The notes under the pieces are model-generated. The model made no database searches, was not told the origin of the DNA, and saw only the letters and a program-made list of their open reading frames with translations. Positions 7,996-15,793 of a stretch of DNA of 64,000 nucleotides are shown here, piece after piece. The DNA comes from Opitutales bacterium (GTDB lineage Bacteria > Verrucomicrobiota > Verrucomicrobiia > Opitutales > UBA953), in assembly GCA_017531845.1 (NCBI GenBank), contig JAFXKI010000003.1:425666-489665 (forward strand), written 5' to 3'. Positions within the stretch are counted from its first letter, which is position 1; every line of letters starts with the position of its first letter. A program made the position numbers and the translations under genes.

Positions 7996-9036
7996 TTATT
8001 TTCCGGCGAGTTGTTTTTCGATGGCTTTGATTTTGGAGTGCATTTCCGGAATGCGCATTTTCAAGACCATGAGTTTTTTCGCCAAGCCGATCGGGATTGC
8101 CGGAGAATCGAGCATTGTTGCGCCCGGCTCGACATCGCCGAGAACGCCGGCTTGCGCGCCGATTGTTGCCTTGTCGCCGATTTTGATATGCCCGGCGAGA
8201 CCGACTTGCCCGGCAAGCGTAACGTAGTCGCCGACCGTCGTCGAACCCGCCATGCCGACCTGCCCGCAGAGGAAGCAGTATTTGCCGATAACGCAGTTGT
8301 GCCCGATTTGAACCAAATTGTCGATTTTCGTTCCTTTGCCGACGCGCGTTGAAGAAAAGCGCGCGCGGTCAATACACGTTCCCGCGCCGATTTCGACATC
8401 GTCTTCAATGACAACGTTCCCGATTTGCGGAATTTTTTCAATTTTCCCGTCCACGGGAATGAAGCCGAAGCCGTCTGCGCCGACAACGGCGTTGGGCAAA
8501 ATGTGAACGCGTGCGCCGATTTGCGAATAAGCGCAGATACGCACGCCGCTTTCGATGTGGGAATTTTCGCCGACGGAAACGGCGGTGCCGAGCGTTACGT
8601 GCGAATCGAGTACCGCGCCGTCGCCGACACTTGCTTTTTCGCCGATGACGCAGAACGGACCGATATGGACGTTTTTGCCGATTTTTGCGGATTCGGCAAT
8701 AACGGCGGTCGGATGCGTTCCCGCCGGCGGCTTCGGCCAGAGTGCCGCTTCAATTTGCCCGCAAATCAGCGCGAGCGTGTAAGAGGGTTTTTCGACAAAA
8801 ATATACGCCTGATTTTCCTTCGGCGAGCTTCCCGTGTAATTCGCGGGAACGAGAATTGCGGACGCGTTGCAGGTTACGACTTGCGCGTGGTATTTGTCGT
8901 TCCCGAGAAACGCAAGGTCGCCGGCAACGGCAGAATCGAGCGAGCCGATGTTGGAAAGCGGGGTTGTCGTGTTGCCTTCGACTTTAATCGGGTCGATGAC
9001 GTTGCAAAGTTGTTCGAGGGTAAATGCGAGAGCCAT
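7996..9036 (-). CDS. lpxD: UDP-3-O-acylglucosamine N-acyltransferase
   Basis: The start chosen is the ATG at 9034-9036 (M-A-L-A-F-T-L-E-Q-L), giving 346 residues, close to the usual 340; an upstream TTG would add 12 residues unlike the family. The N-terminal uridine-binding domain (1-100) is followed by about ten left-handed beta-helix hexapeptide turns. The catalytic His lies in V-Q-I-G-H-N-C-V-I-G. A short helical C-terminus follows (K-L-M-V-L-K-M-R-I-P-E-M). LpxD adds the second acyl chain in lipid A synthesis, so the organism makes lipid A. No other lpx gene is next to it. Confidence 0.93.
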   Translation of the reverse strand: MALAFTLEQLCNVIDPIKVEGNTTTPLSNIGSLDSAVAGDLAFLGNDKYHAQVVTCNASAILVPANYTGSSPKENQAYIFVEKPSYTLALICGQIEAALWPKPPAGTHPTAVIAESAKIGKNVHIGPFCVIGEKASVGDGAVLDSHVTLGTAVSVGENSHIESGVRICAYSQIGARVHILPNAVVGADGFGFIPVDGKIEKIPQIGNVVIEDDVEIGAGTCIDRARFSSTRVGKGTKIDNLVQIGHNCVIGKYCFLCGQVGMAGSTTVGDYVTLAGQVGLAGHIKIGDKATIGAQAGVLGDVEPGATMLDSPAIPIGLAKKLMVLKMRIPEMHSKIKAIEKQLAGK

Positions 9037-9126
9037 ACGCGAGACGCTAACGCAGAATCCGGCTTGCGTCAAATTTCAATTTTTCCGAGTTCCGCGCGAC
9101 TCGAGCGGGAACGCATAGCGGGTGCC

Positions 9127-10929
9127 TTATTTATTGCTCTGTCGGGCCCGTTCGACGCGAGCAGCGCGACGTTCTTTTGCCGTCATTTTAGATTTTGCTT
9201 CGCGCTCTGCGCGTTTTTCATCACCCGCACCTTTTCCGGCGCGTGCGCCCCGATCGCGAAGAAGCATTTTTATTTCTTCCGATTTTCCTTTTTTTGCCGC
9301 GACGTCCAGCGGTGTTTCGCCGAGATAATCTTTTTTGTTCACGTCGATATTGGTGGTCAGAAGAAAGGAGACTGCGGAAACGCAATCCGCATCCACCGCC
9401 CAATGGAGCGCATTGCGTCCCGTATCCGGATCAAGGATACCGGGCTTGGTTCCACACTCAATCAGCAGGCGTAAAATTTCGACAAGGCTTTCGTTTGCCA
9501 TTCGTTTATCCGCGCGGGCGGAAATTGCCCTGGCGGCGGAAGAAAAAAGCGTGTCCCCCACGAGCGAGTTAATTCCGACAACCGGATCGATTTCAAGATA
9601 GCTGAAAAGCAAATAGAACATTTCGGCATCCGCCCTTCTCACGGCGACGTGCAAAGGCGTTTCCCCGTCTGCATTTTTACGATTAACGGGAGAGCCCTGC
9701 TCAAGCAGGAAGCGGACGGTTTCCACACCGGGTTCGCCCAAAGTTACGGCGAGGTGAAGCGGCGTATTCTGCTCAGAATCTGCGGCGAGGATTTGTTTTT
9801 CGCTTTTTGAAGCAAGAAACTCCACCAAATCTTCGCGCCCCAGCGTGCACAGAGTATGAAACGGAATGCGTCCGCGGCGATCCCGCATCGCGTAAATCTT
9901 CGCGCCGGAATCTTTTTCCAAGGCTTCACAAATTTCACGAAATGCGGACAACGGGATTTCCGGTTTTTCGCAAAGACGATGAAGCGGCGTTTTTTGGTCA
10001 AGATCATAAGAGATTGCCTGCGAGCCGGCGGCGAGGAGCGCGTTCACGTTCTCGATGTCTCCGTCTTTTGCTGCGAGATGCAACGGCGACTCCTGTGTTG
10101 CCTGCAAAATTTTTTTAGCCGCCGTATCGCGCAAAATCACGGGGAATTTTCGAGGCTTCAAGAGGCGGACTTTTGCCTTCCCGTAAGTCGGGCGAGCAGA
10201 AGGCTTATAAATTTTCCGTCCCCGCAAAATACGGAACATCTCTTCTGTTTTGGCGTAATCGCGCGGAGTTTTTCCGTTGAGAGTGTCGTTTGCTTCGCTG
10301 TCTGCGCCGTAGCCGACGAGCAATTTTGCCAAGGATTTTTGATTGGAAAGCACGCAAGACATCAGCGCCGTCTTTCCCCAACCGTCACGAAAATCCACCG
10401 GAAATCCGTAGTCTAAAAGCAACTGCATCATACGGATTTTCTGCATTTCCGTTACTTGAGCGGAAGCCTCCACGATTGCGGTGCCGACGCTGAAATTTTT
10501 TAAATCCATTTTTTCGCGGTCGGCAACATAGGAGGTCAGCGCACGAAGCGTTCCCGCCGTAGTCGATTGCTCCGGAGTGTTTATCACCGTGGTTTTCGCA
10601 TTAAAATCGAGCAGGATTTTCACCGCTTCCACGTTCCCGCCGAAAGCGAGGCGAATTATCGGAAAATCTCCTACGCTCGTGCGCGCATTAGGATCCGCGC
10701 CGTGCATCAAAGCGCCGCGAAGCCCGCTTAAATCCGTCCACGCGAGCTGCACTAATTCATCACCGGTTACACGGGAGGAAGTTGCCCGGCGCGTTTTTTT
10801 CTCCGAAGCTTTTGTTTCTGTCTCCAATGAGGGAATGTCTTCTCCGGCGAAAATTCCGGGAACGGAAAATGCGAACAAAGCCACAGCAAAAAAAGCCCTT
10901 AAAGCGAGCACAAACATTTTGTTTTTCAT
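9127..10929 (-). CDS. Exported ankyrin-repeat protein
   Basis: The ATG at 10927-10929 gives 600 residues beginning with a clear signal peptide (M-K-N-K-M-F then a hydrophobic core ending G-I-F-A-G); an upstream in-frame start would bury it. The mature protein has roughly nine to eleven ankyrin repeats in two blocks (about 65-220 and 280-560), with units of the type G-x-T-P-L-H-x-A-x and V-x-x-L-L-x-x-G-A. The tail is basic and rich in Lys, Arg and Ala. Ankyrin repeats bind proteins; exported ones in host-associated bacteria may act at the envelope or outside. No enzymatic domain is visible. It is divergent from the secreted protein gene at 11088. Confidence 0.8.
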   Translation of the reverse strand: MKNKMFVLALRAFFAVALFAFSVPGIFAGEDIPSLETETKASEKKTRRATSSRVTGDELVQLAWTDLSGLRGALMHGADPNARTSVGDFPIIRLAFGGNVEAVKILLDFNAKTTVINTPEQSTTAGTLRALTSYVADREKMDLKNFSVGTAIVEASAQVTEMQKIRMMQLLLDYGFPVDFRDGWGKTALMSCVLSNQKSLAKLLVGYGADSEANDTLNGKTPRDYAKTEEMFRILRGRKIYKPSARPTYGKAKVRLLKPRKFPVILRDTAAKKILQATQESPLHLAAKDGDIENVNALLAAGSQAISYDLDQKTPLHRLCEKPEIPLSAFREICEALEKDSGAKIYAMRDRRGRIPFHTLCTLGREDLVEFLASKSEKQILAADSEQNTPLHLAVTLGEPGVETVRFLLEQGSPVNRKNADGETPLHVAVRRADAEMFYLLFSYLEIDPVVGINSLVGDTLFSSAARAISARADKRMANESLVEILRLLIECGTKPGILDPDTGRNALHWAVDADCVSAVSFLLTTNIDVNKKDYLGETPLDVAAKKGKSEEIKMLLRDRGARAGKGAGDEKRAEREAKSKMTAKERRAARVERARQSNK

Positions 10930-11087
10930 AGCGAAGAAAATTTTTTCAAAATCACGGTAAAGCAACACACCCTTTTTTAACACAGAACGGGCAGATAAAA
11001 AACAGATAAAAAAAATTCCCGCTCACAGCAAGATTACACACAGAATTTTTCATCGCGTTCCCGTCCGTTTTGACGGAGAATCGATAC

Positions 11088-12038
11088 GTGAATAATTTCT
11101 TTCCGGCAAAACGATTTCTCGCCCGCGCACTCGTCTTCGCGTTTGCGGCGGGAACGCTGTACGCGGAAGAAACAACGGAAAAGAAAAAAATCGCCGGCGA
11201 GCTTCAAGGCTACTTCGTGCGCGTAAAAAGCGGTGTTTCCGGAGAAAAAGAACTTTACTACAACAAAGACGGTACGCTGCGCAGCTCTTCGAACGACGGA
11301 CTTCTTAGCGGAGATTTTTCCCTGGACCAAAGCCTGCTCGGCGAAGGCGATTTGGAACTCTCCTTCGAGCCGGTAACGTTCCCGCAGGACGCATCCTCCT
11401 CCCCAAAAACCGGCACACCCGCAAAATCCGCAGACCGCGTTCCCGCAATCAAAAAACCTGAGCAACCGCCTGCACATCCGCCGAATACCGACGACGAAGA
11501 ATCCGGCACCGTCGATGCCGACGCCACTCTGAAAAAGTTTTCACGGGAAAAAAAAGATTTTGGTATCAATCCGGATACGTTCAAAAAAGTTGTCAACAGC
11601 ACCGTAAACGATCGCTTCAATGGTGCCGTTTCTCTGCGCGAATGGCAGGGAAGAAGCACCTACGGCATGAGCCGCTTTTCCGAACTCGACAAAAATTACG
11701 AAATGCGCACTGCAGCGTTGGACAAAGACGCGCCGGACTTCGGACTTTTTGAAACCCGTTCAAGTATCGCCGGGGAAAAAATGTTTGTCCGCACCGACAA
11801 CGGGTTGCTCGAAGTCAAGCTCAACTCCCGCTTTTCTTCCGTTCAAAATATGCGTGCAGCGGAACGCCCGATTGCACTGAGAGAAAGCTCCGGGTTTTCC
11901 ATGCAGGACATCAACCGCTACCAATTTCGCCGCAACCGCTCAAGCGATCCGGGATTATCCGTTGTCTCCCCCGGCGGCAAAGGCGAAGTGCGCAAAGAAA
12001 CCTTTAGCGGCGGAAACGCACCCCAAATCGGAAAATAA
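11088..12038 (+). CDS. Exported protein of unknown function
   Basis: The GTG at 11088 is chosen because GGAG lies about 10 bases upstream and it opens a typical signal peptide ([10 protein letters not shown] then a hydrophobic run ending T-L-Y-A-E-E). A TTG at 11070 is the alternative. The mature protein of about 290 residues has a small N-terminal beta-rich region (residues 35-100, containing Y-Y-N-K-D-G-T-L-R), a Pro/Ser-rich linker (100-150) and a charged C-terminal half. I recognise no family. It lies 56 bases upstream of menG on the same strand. Confidence 0.6.
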   Translation: MNNFFPAKRFLARALVFAFAAGTLYAEETTEKKKIAGELQGYFVRVKSGVSGEKELYYNKDGTLRSSSNDGLLSGDFSLDQSLLGEGDLELSFEPVTFPQDASSSPKTGTPAKSADRVPAIKKPEQPPAHPPNTDDEESGTVDADATLKKFSREKKDFGINPDTFKKVVNSTVNDRFNGAVSLREWQGRSTYGMSRFSELDKNYEMRTAALDKDAPDFGLFETRSSIAGEKMFVRTDNGLLEVKLNSRFSSVQNMRAAERPIALRESSGFSMQDINRYQFRRNRSSDPGLSVVSPGGKGEVRKETFSGGNAPQIGK

Positions 12039-12094
12039 TTTTTCGCGTTCCCGCGCCCTTTTTTCTCAAAAAAAATTTACGAAAAAGAATCACG

Positions 12095-12787
12095 ATGCCG
12101 GAAGGTGCCAAAGTTCAGAAAATGTTTGCCGGAATTGCGAAACGCTACGATTTCGCCAATTTGCTCCTAAGCGGCGGGTGTAGCCTTTATTGGACGCGCC
12201 GCCTCGTTGCCCTCGCCCGCCGTTCCCGCCCGCAGGAAATCGCAGACCTCGCCACCGGAAGCGGCGATGTCGCCTTCGAGCTCAAACGGCGCCTGCCGAA
12301 AAGCCGCGTGCGCGGATTCGATTTTTGCGAAGAAATGCTCGATGTCGCACGGGAACGCGCAAAAAAAATCCCGGGAGCGGAAACTGTTGAATTTGCGTTC
12401 GGCGACTGCATGGCTCTTCCGCTCGCAGACGCGTCCGCAGACGCTGTAACTATTGCCTACGGAGTGCGCAATTTTGAAGACCGGCAACGCGGCTTGCGAG
12501 AAATCCTTCGTATTCTCAAACCCGGCGGAAAAGCATTTATCCTTGAATTTACACAACCGTCCGCGTGGTTTCGCCCGATTTATTATTTGTACCTGAAATT
12601 TCTCCTGCCGCTCATCGCACGCATCGTTACGGGCGACAAAAAAGCCTACGATTACCTCGCCGGCTCCATTGAAGCGTTCCCGCCCAAAGAACGCCTTTCC
12701 GCCGAACTCCGCGAGGCGGGATTTTCCGAAGTCCGCGCAATCGGGCTCACCGCCTCCATCGTCGCCGTTCACATCGCCGCCAAGTAA
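12095..12787 (+). CDS. ubiE: Demethylmenaquinone / ubiquinone methyltransferase, MenG/UbiE
   Basis: The 230-residue class I SAM methyltransferase has the family start [13 protein letters not shown], the SAM-binding [10 protein letters not shown], the acidic residue in G-F-D-F-C-E-E-M-L, and the signature A-Y-G-V-R-N-F-E-D. Further on are L-K-P-G-G and [11 protein letters not shown]. It carries out the C-methylation that completes menaquinone (or ubiquinone) synthesis. Which quinone is made cannot be told from this gene alone. It is followed after 23 bases by ispE, also isoprenoid-related, on the same strand. Confidence 0.93.
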   Translation: MPEGAKVQKMFAGIAKRYDFANLLLSGGCSLYWTRRLVALARRSRPQEIADLATGSGDVAFELKRRLPKSRVRGFDFCEEMLDVARERAKKIPGAETVEFAFGDCMALPLADASADAVTIAYGVRNFEDRQRGLREILRILKPGGKAFILEFTQPSAWFRPIYYLYLKFLLPLIARIVTGDKKAYDYLAGSIEAFPPKERLSAELREAGFSEVRAIGLTASIVAVHIAAK

Positions 12788-12810
12788 TTCGCGGAGGAAT
12801 CCGAAAAAAT

Positions 12811-13704
12811 ATGTCTTTGGAAAAAAAAGTTTTCGAGAGTCTCGCTCCCGCAAAAATAAACCTGATGCTCGCAGTTACGGGAACGCGTGCCGATGGTTTT
12901 CACAACCTTGTTTCGCTCGTTACGCCCGTTCCCGCGTTGCACGATGTTTTGACGATGACACTTCGCCCGGAAGCCGATGAAGACTCGCTTTCCTGCGAAA
13001 TGCCCGGGGTGCCGTGCAATGCGTCCAACCTCGTTCTGCGCGCTGCCGCCGCATTTCGAGCACGCGTTCCCGCGTTCCCGCACGCACATTTCGATTTACA
13101 AAAAAACATTCCGCACGGAGCCGGACTCGGCGGCGGAAGCTCTGATGCCGCTACGGCGATTTTACTCATGGCGGAAGCCGCCGGAAACGCAACGCCCGAC
13201 CGGGAAACGCTCCGCGAAATCGCCGCCGAAATCGGCTCGGACTGCCCGCTTTTTCTCGAGGGAACGCCCGTCGTAATGCGCGGACGCGGCGAGCTCACGG
13301 AAAAACTTTCGCCTGAAGAAAATGAGGCAATCTCCGCAAAAAAGTTTCTTATTTTTAAACCCGCATTCGGAGTTTCCACGGCGGAAGCCTACGGCGCAAT
13401 GAAGCGGGAAGCGCCTCGCTATTACACGGACGAAAAAACAGCGGAAGAAAAACTCTCTGCCTGGAGAAAAGCCCCGGCAAAAACGCCGCTCCCGCTTTTT
13501 AATGACATGGAAGCGCCCGTTTTCAAAAAACATCTTGCTCTGCCCGCCCTCTTCAAAATTTTGCGGGAACGTTTCGAGCTTGATCCCCACATGAGCGGAA
13601 GCGGAAGTGCCTGCTTCGCGGAAATTTCACCGAAAACCGACCTTCCCGCCGTGATTGCCCTCATTCGCGAATGCTGGGGAGAAACCGCCGTCATCCACGT
13701 ATAA
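12811..13704 (+). CDS. ispE: 4-diphosphocytidyl-2-C-methyl-D-erythritol kinase
   Basis: The 297-residue GHMP kinase has the start motif L-A-P-A-K-I-N-L-M-L, the ATP-binding G-A-G-L-G-G-G-S-S-D-A-A (about 108-119) and the C-terminal S-G-S-G-S-A-C-F. It phosphorylates CDP-ME in the non-mevalonate isoprenoid pathway. A GGAGG sequence lies about 14 bases before the ATG, one of the few clear Shine-Dalgarno-like signals in the window. It is probably cotranscribed with menG, which supplies the isoprenoid-tailed quinone. Confidence 0.95.
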   Translation: MSLEKKVFESLAPAKINLMLAVTGTRADGFHNLVSLVTPVPALHDVLTMTLRPEADEDSLSCEMPGVPCNASNLVLRAAAAFRARVPAFPHAHFDLQKNIPHGAGLGGGSSDAATAILLMAEAAGNATPDRETLREIAAEIGSDCPLFLEGTPVVMRGRGELTEKLSPEENEAISAKKFLIFKPAFGVSTAEAYGAMKREAPRYYTDEKTAEEKLSAWRKAPAKTPLPLFNDMEAPVFKKHLALPALFKILRERFELDPHMSGSGSACFAEISPKTDLPAVIALIRECWGETAVIHV

Positions 13705-13708
13705 AAAA

Positions 13709-13794
13709 TAAACCACGAAACACTCGAATAAACACGAATTATTCCGTGTTTGTCGGAGCCGTCCGTGGTTCTTGAATTTTTTTTCAAGACAGGC
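13709..13794. terminator. Hairpin between convergent ispE and metG, built from 9-10 base units
   Basis: An imperfect inverted repeat begins AACCACGAAACACTCGAATA and its mirror ends CCGTCCGTGGTTC, followed by a run of eight T. The arms look like degenerate tandem units (ACCACGAAA, CACTCGAAT, AAACACGAAT). Position and T-run fit termination of ispE; the arm structure also fits a short-repeat element. Confidence 0.6.
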
Positions 13795-13830
13795 GTGAAT
13801 ACCTGTCCTGAGCTCTTCGCAGCACGGTTT

Positions 13831-15375
13831 TTATTTCTTTTCCGGACGCGGGAACAAAATTGCCTTCGCTCCGAAAGTCTTCCCGACAAGCGAGGAGCCC
13901 CAAGTTTGATATCCGTCAAAAAGCTTTGCGGGAACGCAACCCAGCAATTCCTGAATTTTTGCGGAAATTCCCGGCATCACCGGCGTGAGCGCGACGGCGG
14001 CGAGGCGCAGTCCTTCCGACATCACGGCGAGCGAAGTTTCCAGCTTCGCACGATCTTCCGGCACTTCCGATTTCGCCAACTTCCACGGAGCGCGCGCGTC
14101 CGCGTAGCGATTGATTCCGCGAATAAACGCCCAAAGCGCATCAAGCGCATTGCGGTAATCGAGCTGTGCCGCCAAGCCGTGATACTGCCGCTCCGTTTTT
14201 TCCCAAAGCTCGCGCAATTCCCGTTCCGGCTCTTCGTCTACAGTCGCCGCCGGAGAAACGCTCCCGCAATAATTTCCGGTCATATTCAGAACGCGGTTCA
14301 CGAGATTTCCCAAATCGTTCCCGAGGTCGCTTTTGTAGCGCGACATGTAAAGCGTTTCCGAGTATTCGCTATCCTGCCCGACCGCCATTTCACGCATGAC
14401 GAAATAACGGAATGCGTCCGGGCCGAATTCCTTTGCAAGCTCAAGCGCAGTTTTCTCCTTCGGCTCGTCTGCGTCTGCGTCGGTTTTCGTTTTGGAAACT
14501 TTGCGCCCGGCGGAAAGCCACCAGCCGTGAGCGACAATTTTCTTCGGGAGTTCGATTCCCGCCGCATGTAACATGATCGGCCAGTAAACCGCGTGCGGCG
14601 GCACGAGAATATCTTTCCCGATAACGTGAACGTCCGCCGGCCAGCATCCTTTTTCGAGCGAAGCCGAGTAATAATTCGTAAGCGCGTCAAACCAAACGTA
14701 AGTTACGAAATCTTTGTCAAACGGCAACTCGATCCCCCACGACAGGCGTTCTTTCGGGCGCGAAATGCAAAGGTCAGAAATCGGTTCTTTTAAAAATTCG
14801 ACGACATTTTTGCGGCGGAAATCCGGGAAAATAAAGTCCGGATTTTCTTCCAAATACTTGCGCAACCAATCCTGATATTTCGCAAGGCGGAAAAAGTAAT
14901 TTGATTCCGTAATTTCAATCACTTCTCCGAAAAGCTCCGGCCACTTGCCGTTTTCCAAACGGTCTTTTTCGAGCACAAACTGCTCTTGGCGAATGCTGTA
15001 AAAACCCTTGTAGTCCGCTTTGTAAATTTCACCCGCATCGTAGAGCTTTTGCAAAAGTTCCTGCACGACTTTGATGTGTCGCGGTTGTGTCGTGCGGATG
15101 TAATCGTCGTTGGAAATATTCAATTCCGTGCAAAGCGCTTGAAAAAGTTCTGCCACTTCATCGCAACACTGTTGCGGGGAAACGCCGCGTTTCTGAGCCG
15201 TTTGCTGCACTTTTTGCCCATGCTCGTCCAAACCCGTCAGGTAGTGAACATCTTCGCCGTTCATGCGGTGGAAGCGCGCGATTGTATCGGCAAGCACTTT
15301 TTCGTAAGCGTGACCGAGATGCGGCGCGCCGTTAGCGTAGTCAATAGCAGTGGTCAGGTAAAAAGGTTTTCCCAT
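13831..15375 (-). CDS. metG: Methionyl-tRNA synthetase
   Basis: The ATG at 15373-15375 (M-G-K-P-F-Y-L-T-T-A-I-D-Y) gives 514 residues; an upstream in-frame start adds 13 residues unlike the family. The HIGH-type motif is A-P-H-L-G-H. The anticodon-binding region contains W-A-F-I-R-G-I-N-R-Y-A-D. The KMSKS loop is altered to K-V-S-K-T and is followed by an acidic insert (D-A-D-A-D-E-P-K-E-K). There is no C-terminal tRNA-binding (Trbp111-like) domain. It charges tRNA-Met with methionine in the cytoplasm. It lies downstream of the feo genes behind a hairpin, so it is probably its own unit. Confidence 0.94.
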   Translation of the reverse strand: MGKPFYLTTAIDYANGAPHLGHAYEKVLADTIARFHRMNGEDVHYLTGLDEHGQKVQQTAQKRGVSPQQCCDEVAELFQALCTELNISNDDYIRTTQPRHIKVVQELLQKLYDAGEIYKADYKGFYSIRQEQFVLEKDRLENGKWPELFGEVIEITESNYFFRLAKYQDWLRKYLEENPDFIFPDFRRKNVVEFLKEPISDLCISRPKERLSWGIELPFDKDFVTYVWFDALTNYYSASLEKGCWPADVHVIGKDILVPPHAVYWPIMLHAAGIELPKKIVAHGWWLSAGRKVSKTKTDADADEPKEKTALELAKEFGPDAFRYFVMREMAVGQDSEYSETLYMSRYKSDLGNDLGNLVNRVLNMTGNYCGSVSPAATVDEEPERELRELWEKTERQYHGLAAQLDYRNALDALWAFIRGINRYADARAPWKLAKSEVPEDRAKLETSLAVMSEGLRLAAVALTPVMPGISAKIQELLGCVPAKLFDGYQTWGSSLVGKTFGAKAILFPRPEKK

Positions 15376-15414
15376 AACAAAAAAATTTAAGGAAAGAAGA
15401 TAGATACAAAACAA

Positions 15415-15455
15415 CGTTCCCGCGAGAAAAAATCACGGGAACGCCGACAAAGAAG
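15415..15455 (-). terminator. Inverted pair of the dispersed word after the feo operon
   Basis: The arms CGTTCCCG and CGGGAACG face each other across an A-rich loop, 30 bases beyond the stop of the small Cys-rich gene on the minus strand. The T-run is weak (GTTGTTTTG), so termination efficiency is uncertain. Confidence 0.5.
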
Positions 15456-15484
15456 CTTTGAAAATCCGAAAGCCGAAAGTGTTT

Positions 15485-15658
15485 TTACTTCTGCGGCTTT
15501 GAATTTTTCTCAAACTTTTTCTTCGTACAGCCGCAAGCACATCCGCACGCGGCGGAAGATTGCGAATCGCGCAGGTCGCGAATACGTTTGCGTAAACGAA
15601 ACGCCAGATACGTTCCCGCGCCGAGCACGAATATTGAAACTAAAATAAGATCGAACAT
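15485..15658 (-). CDS. FeoB-associated Cys-rich small membrane protein
   Basis: This short gene encodes 57 residues. The ATG at 15656-15658 opens a single membrane helix (M-F-D-L-I-L-V-S-I-F-V-L-G-A-G-T-Y-L-A-F). A basic stretch, then the cysteine cluster A-A-C-G-C-A-C-G-C and a Lys-rich tail follow. Size, topology and Cys cluster match the small FeoB-associated proteins that follow feoB in many anaerobes and are thought to assist Fe(II) uptake or its regulation. It lies 132 bases downstream of feoB on the same strand; the gap holds an 8-base tandem-repeat hairpin. Confidence 0.75.
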   Translation of the reverse strand: MFDLILVSIFVLGAGTYLAFRLRKRIRDLRDSQSSAACGCACGCTKKKFEKNSKPQK

Positions 15659-15667
15659 GACGTTGCG

Positions 15668-15793
15668 GTGGAAGAGGAGTGGAAAAGTGGAAGAGTGGAA
15701 AAGTGGATTTTTTAGGATTCAATAATTTTACTTCCTTTAAAACTCCCAGTTTAATCTATTCCACTCTTCCACTCCTCTTCCACTTTTCCACTA
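15668..15793. repeat. Intergenic hairpin with arms of tandem 8-base units (AAGTGGAA type)
   Basis: The left arm (15668-15707) repeats units close to AAGTGGAA and the right arm (15759-15793) repeats the complement TTCCACTC/TTCCACTT. The two arms can pair across a loop of about 50 bases. The element fills the gap between feoB and the Cys-rich gene. It resembles the 7-base elements at other gaps in this window. Confidence 0.7.
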
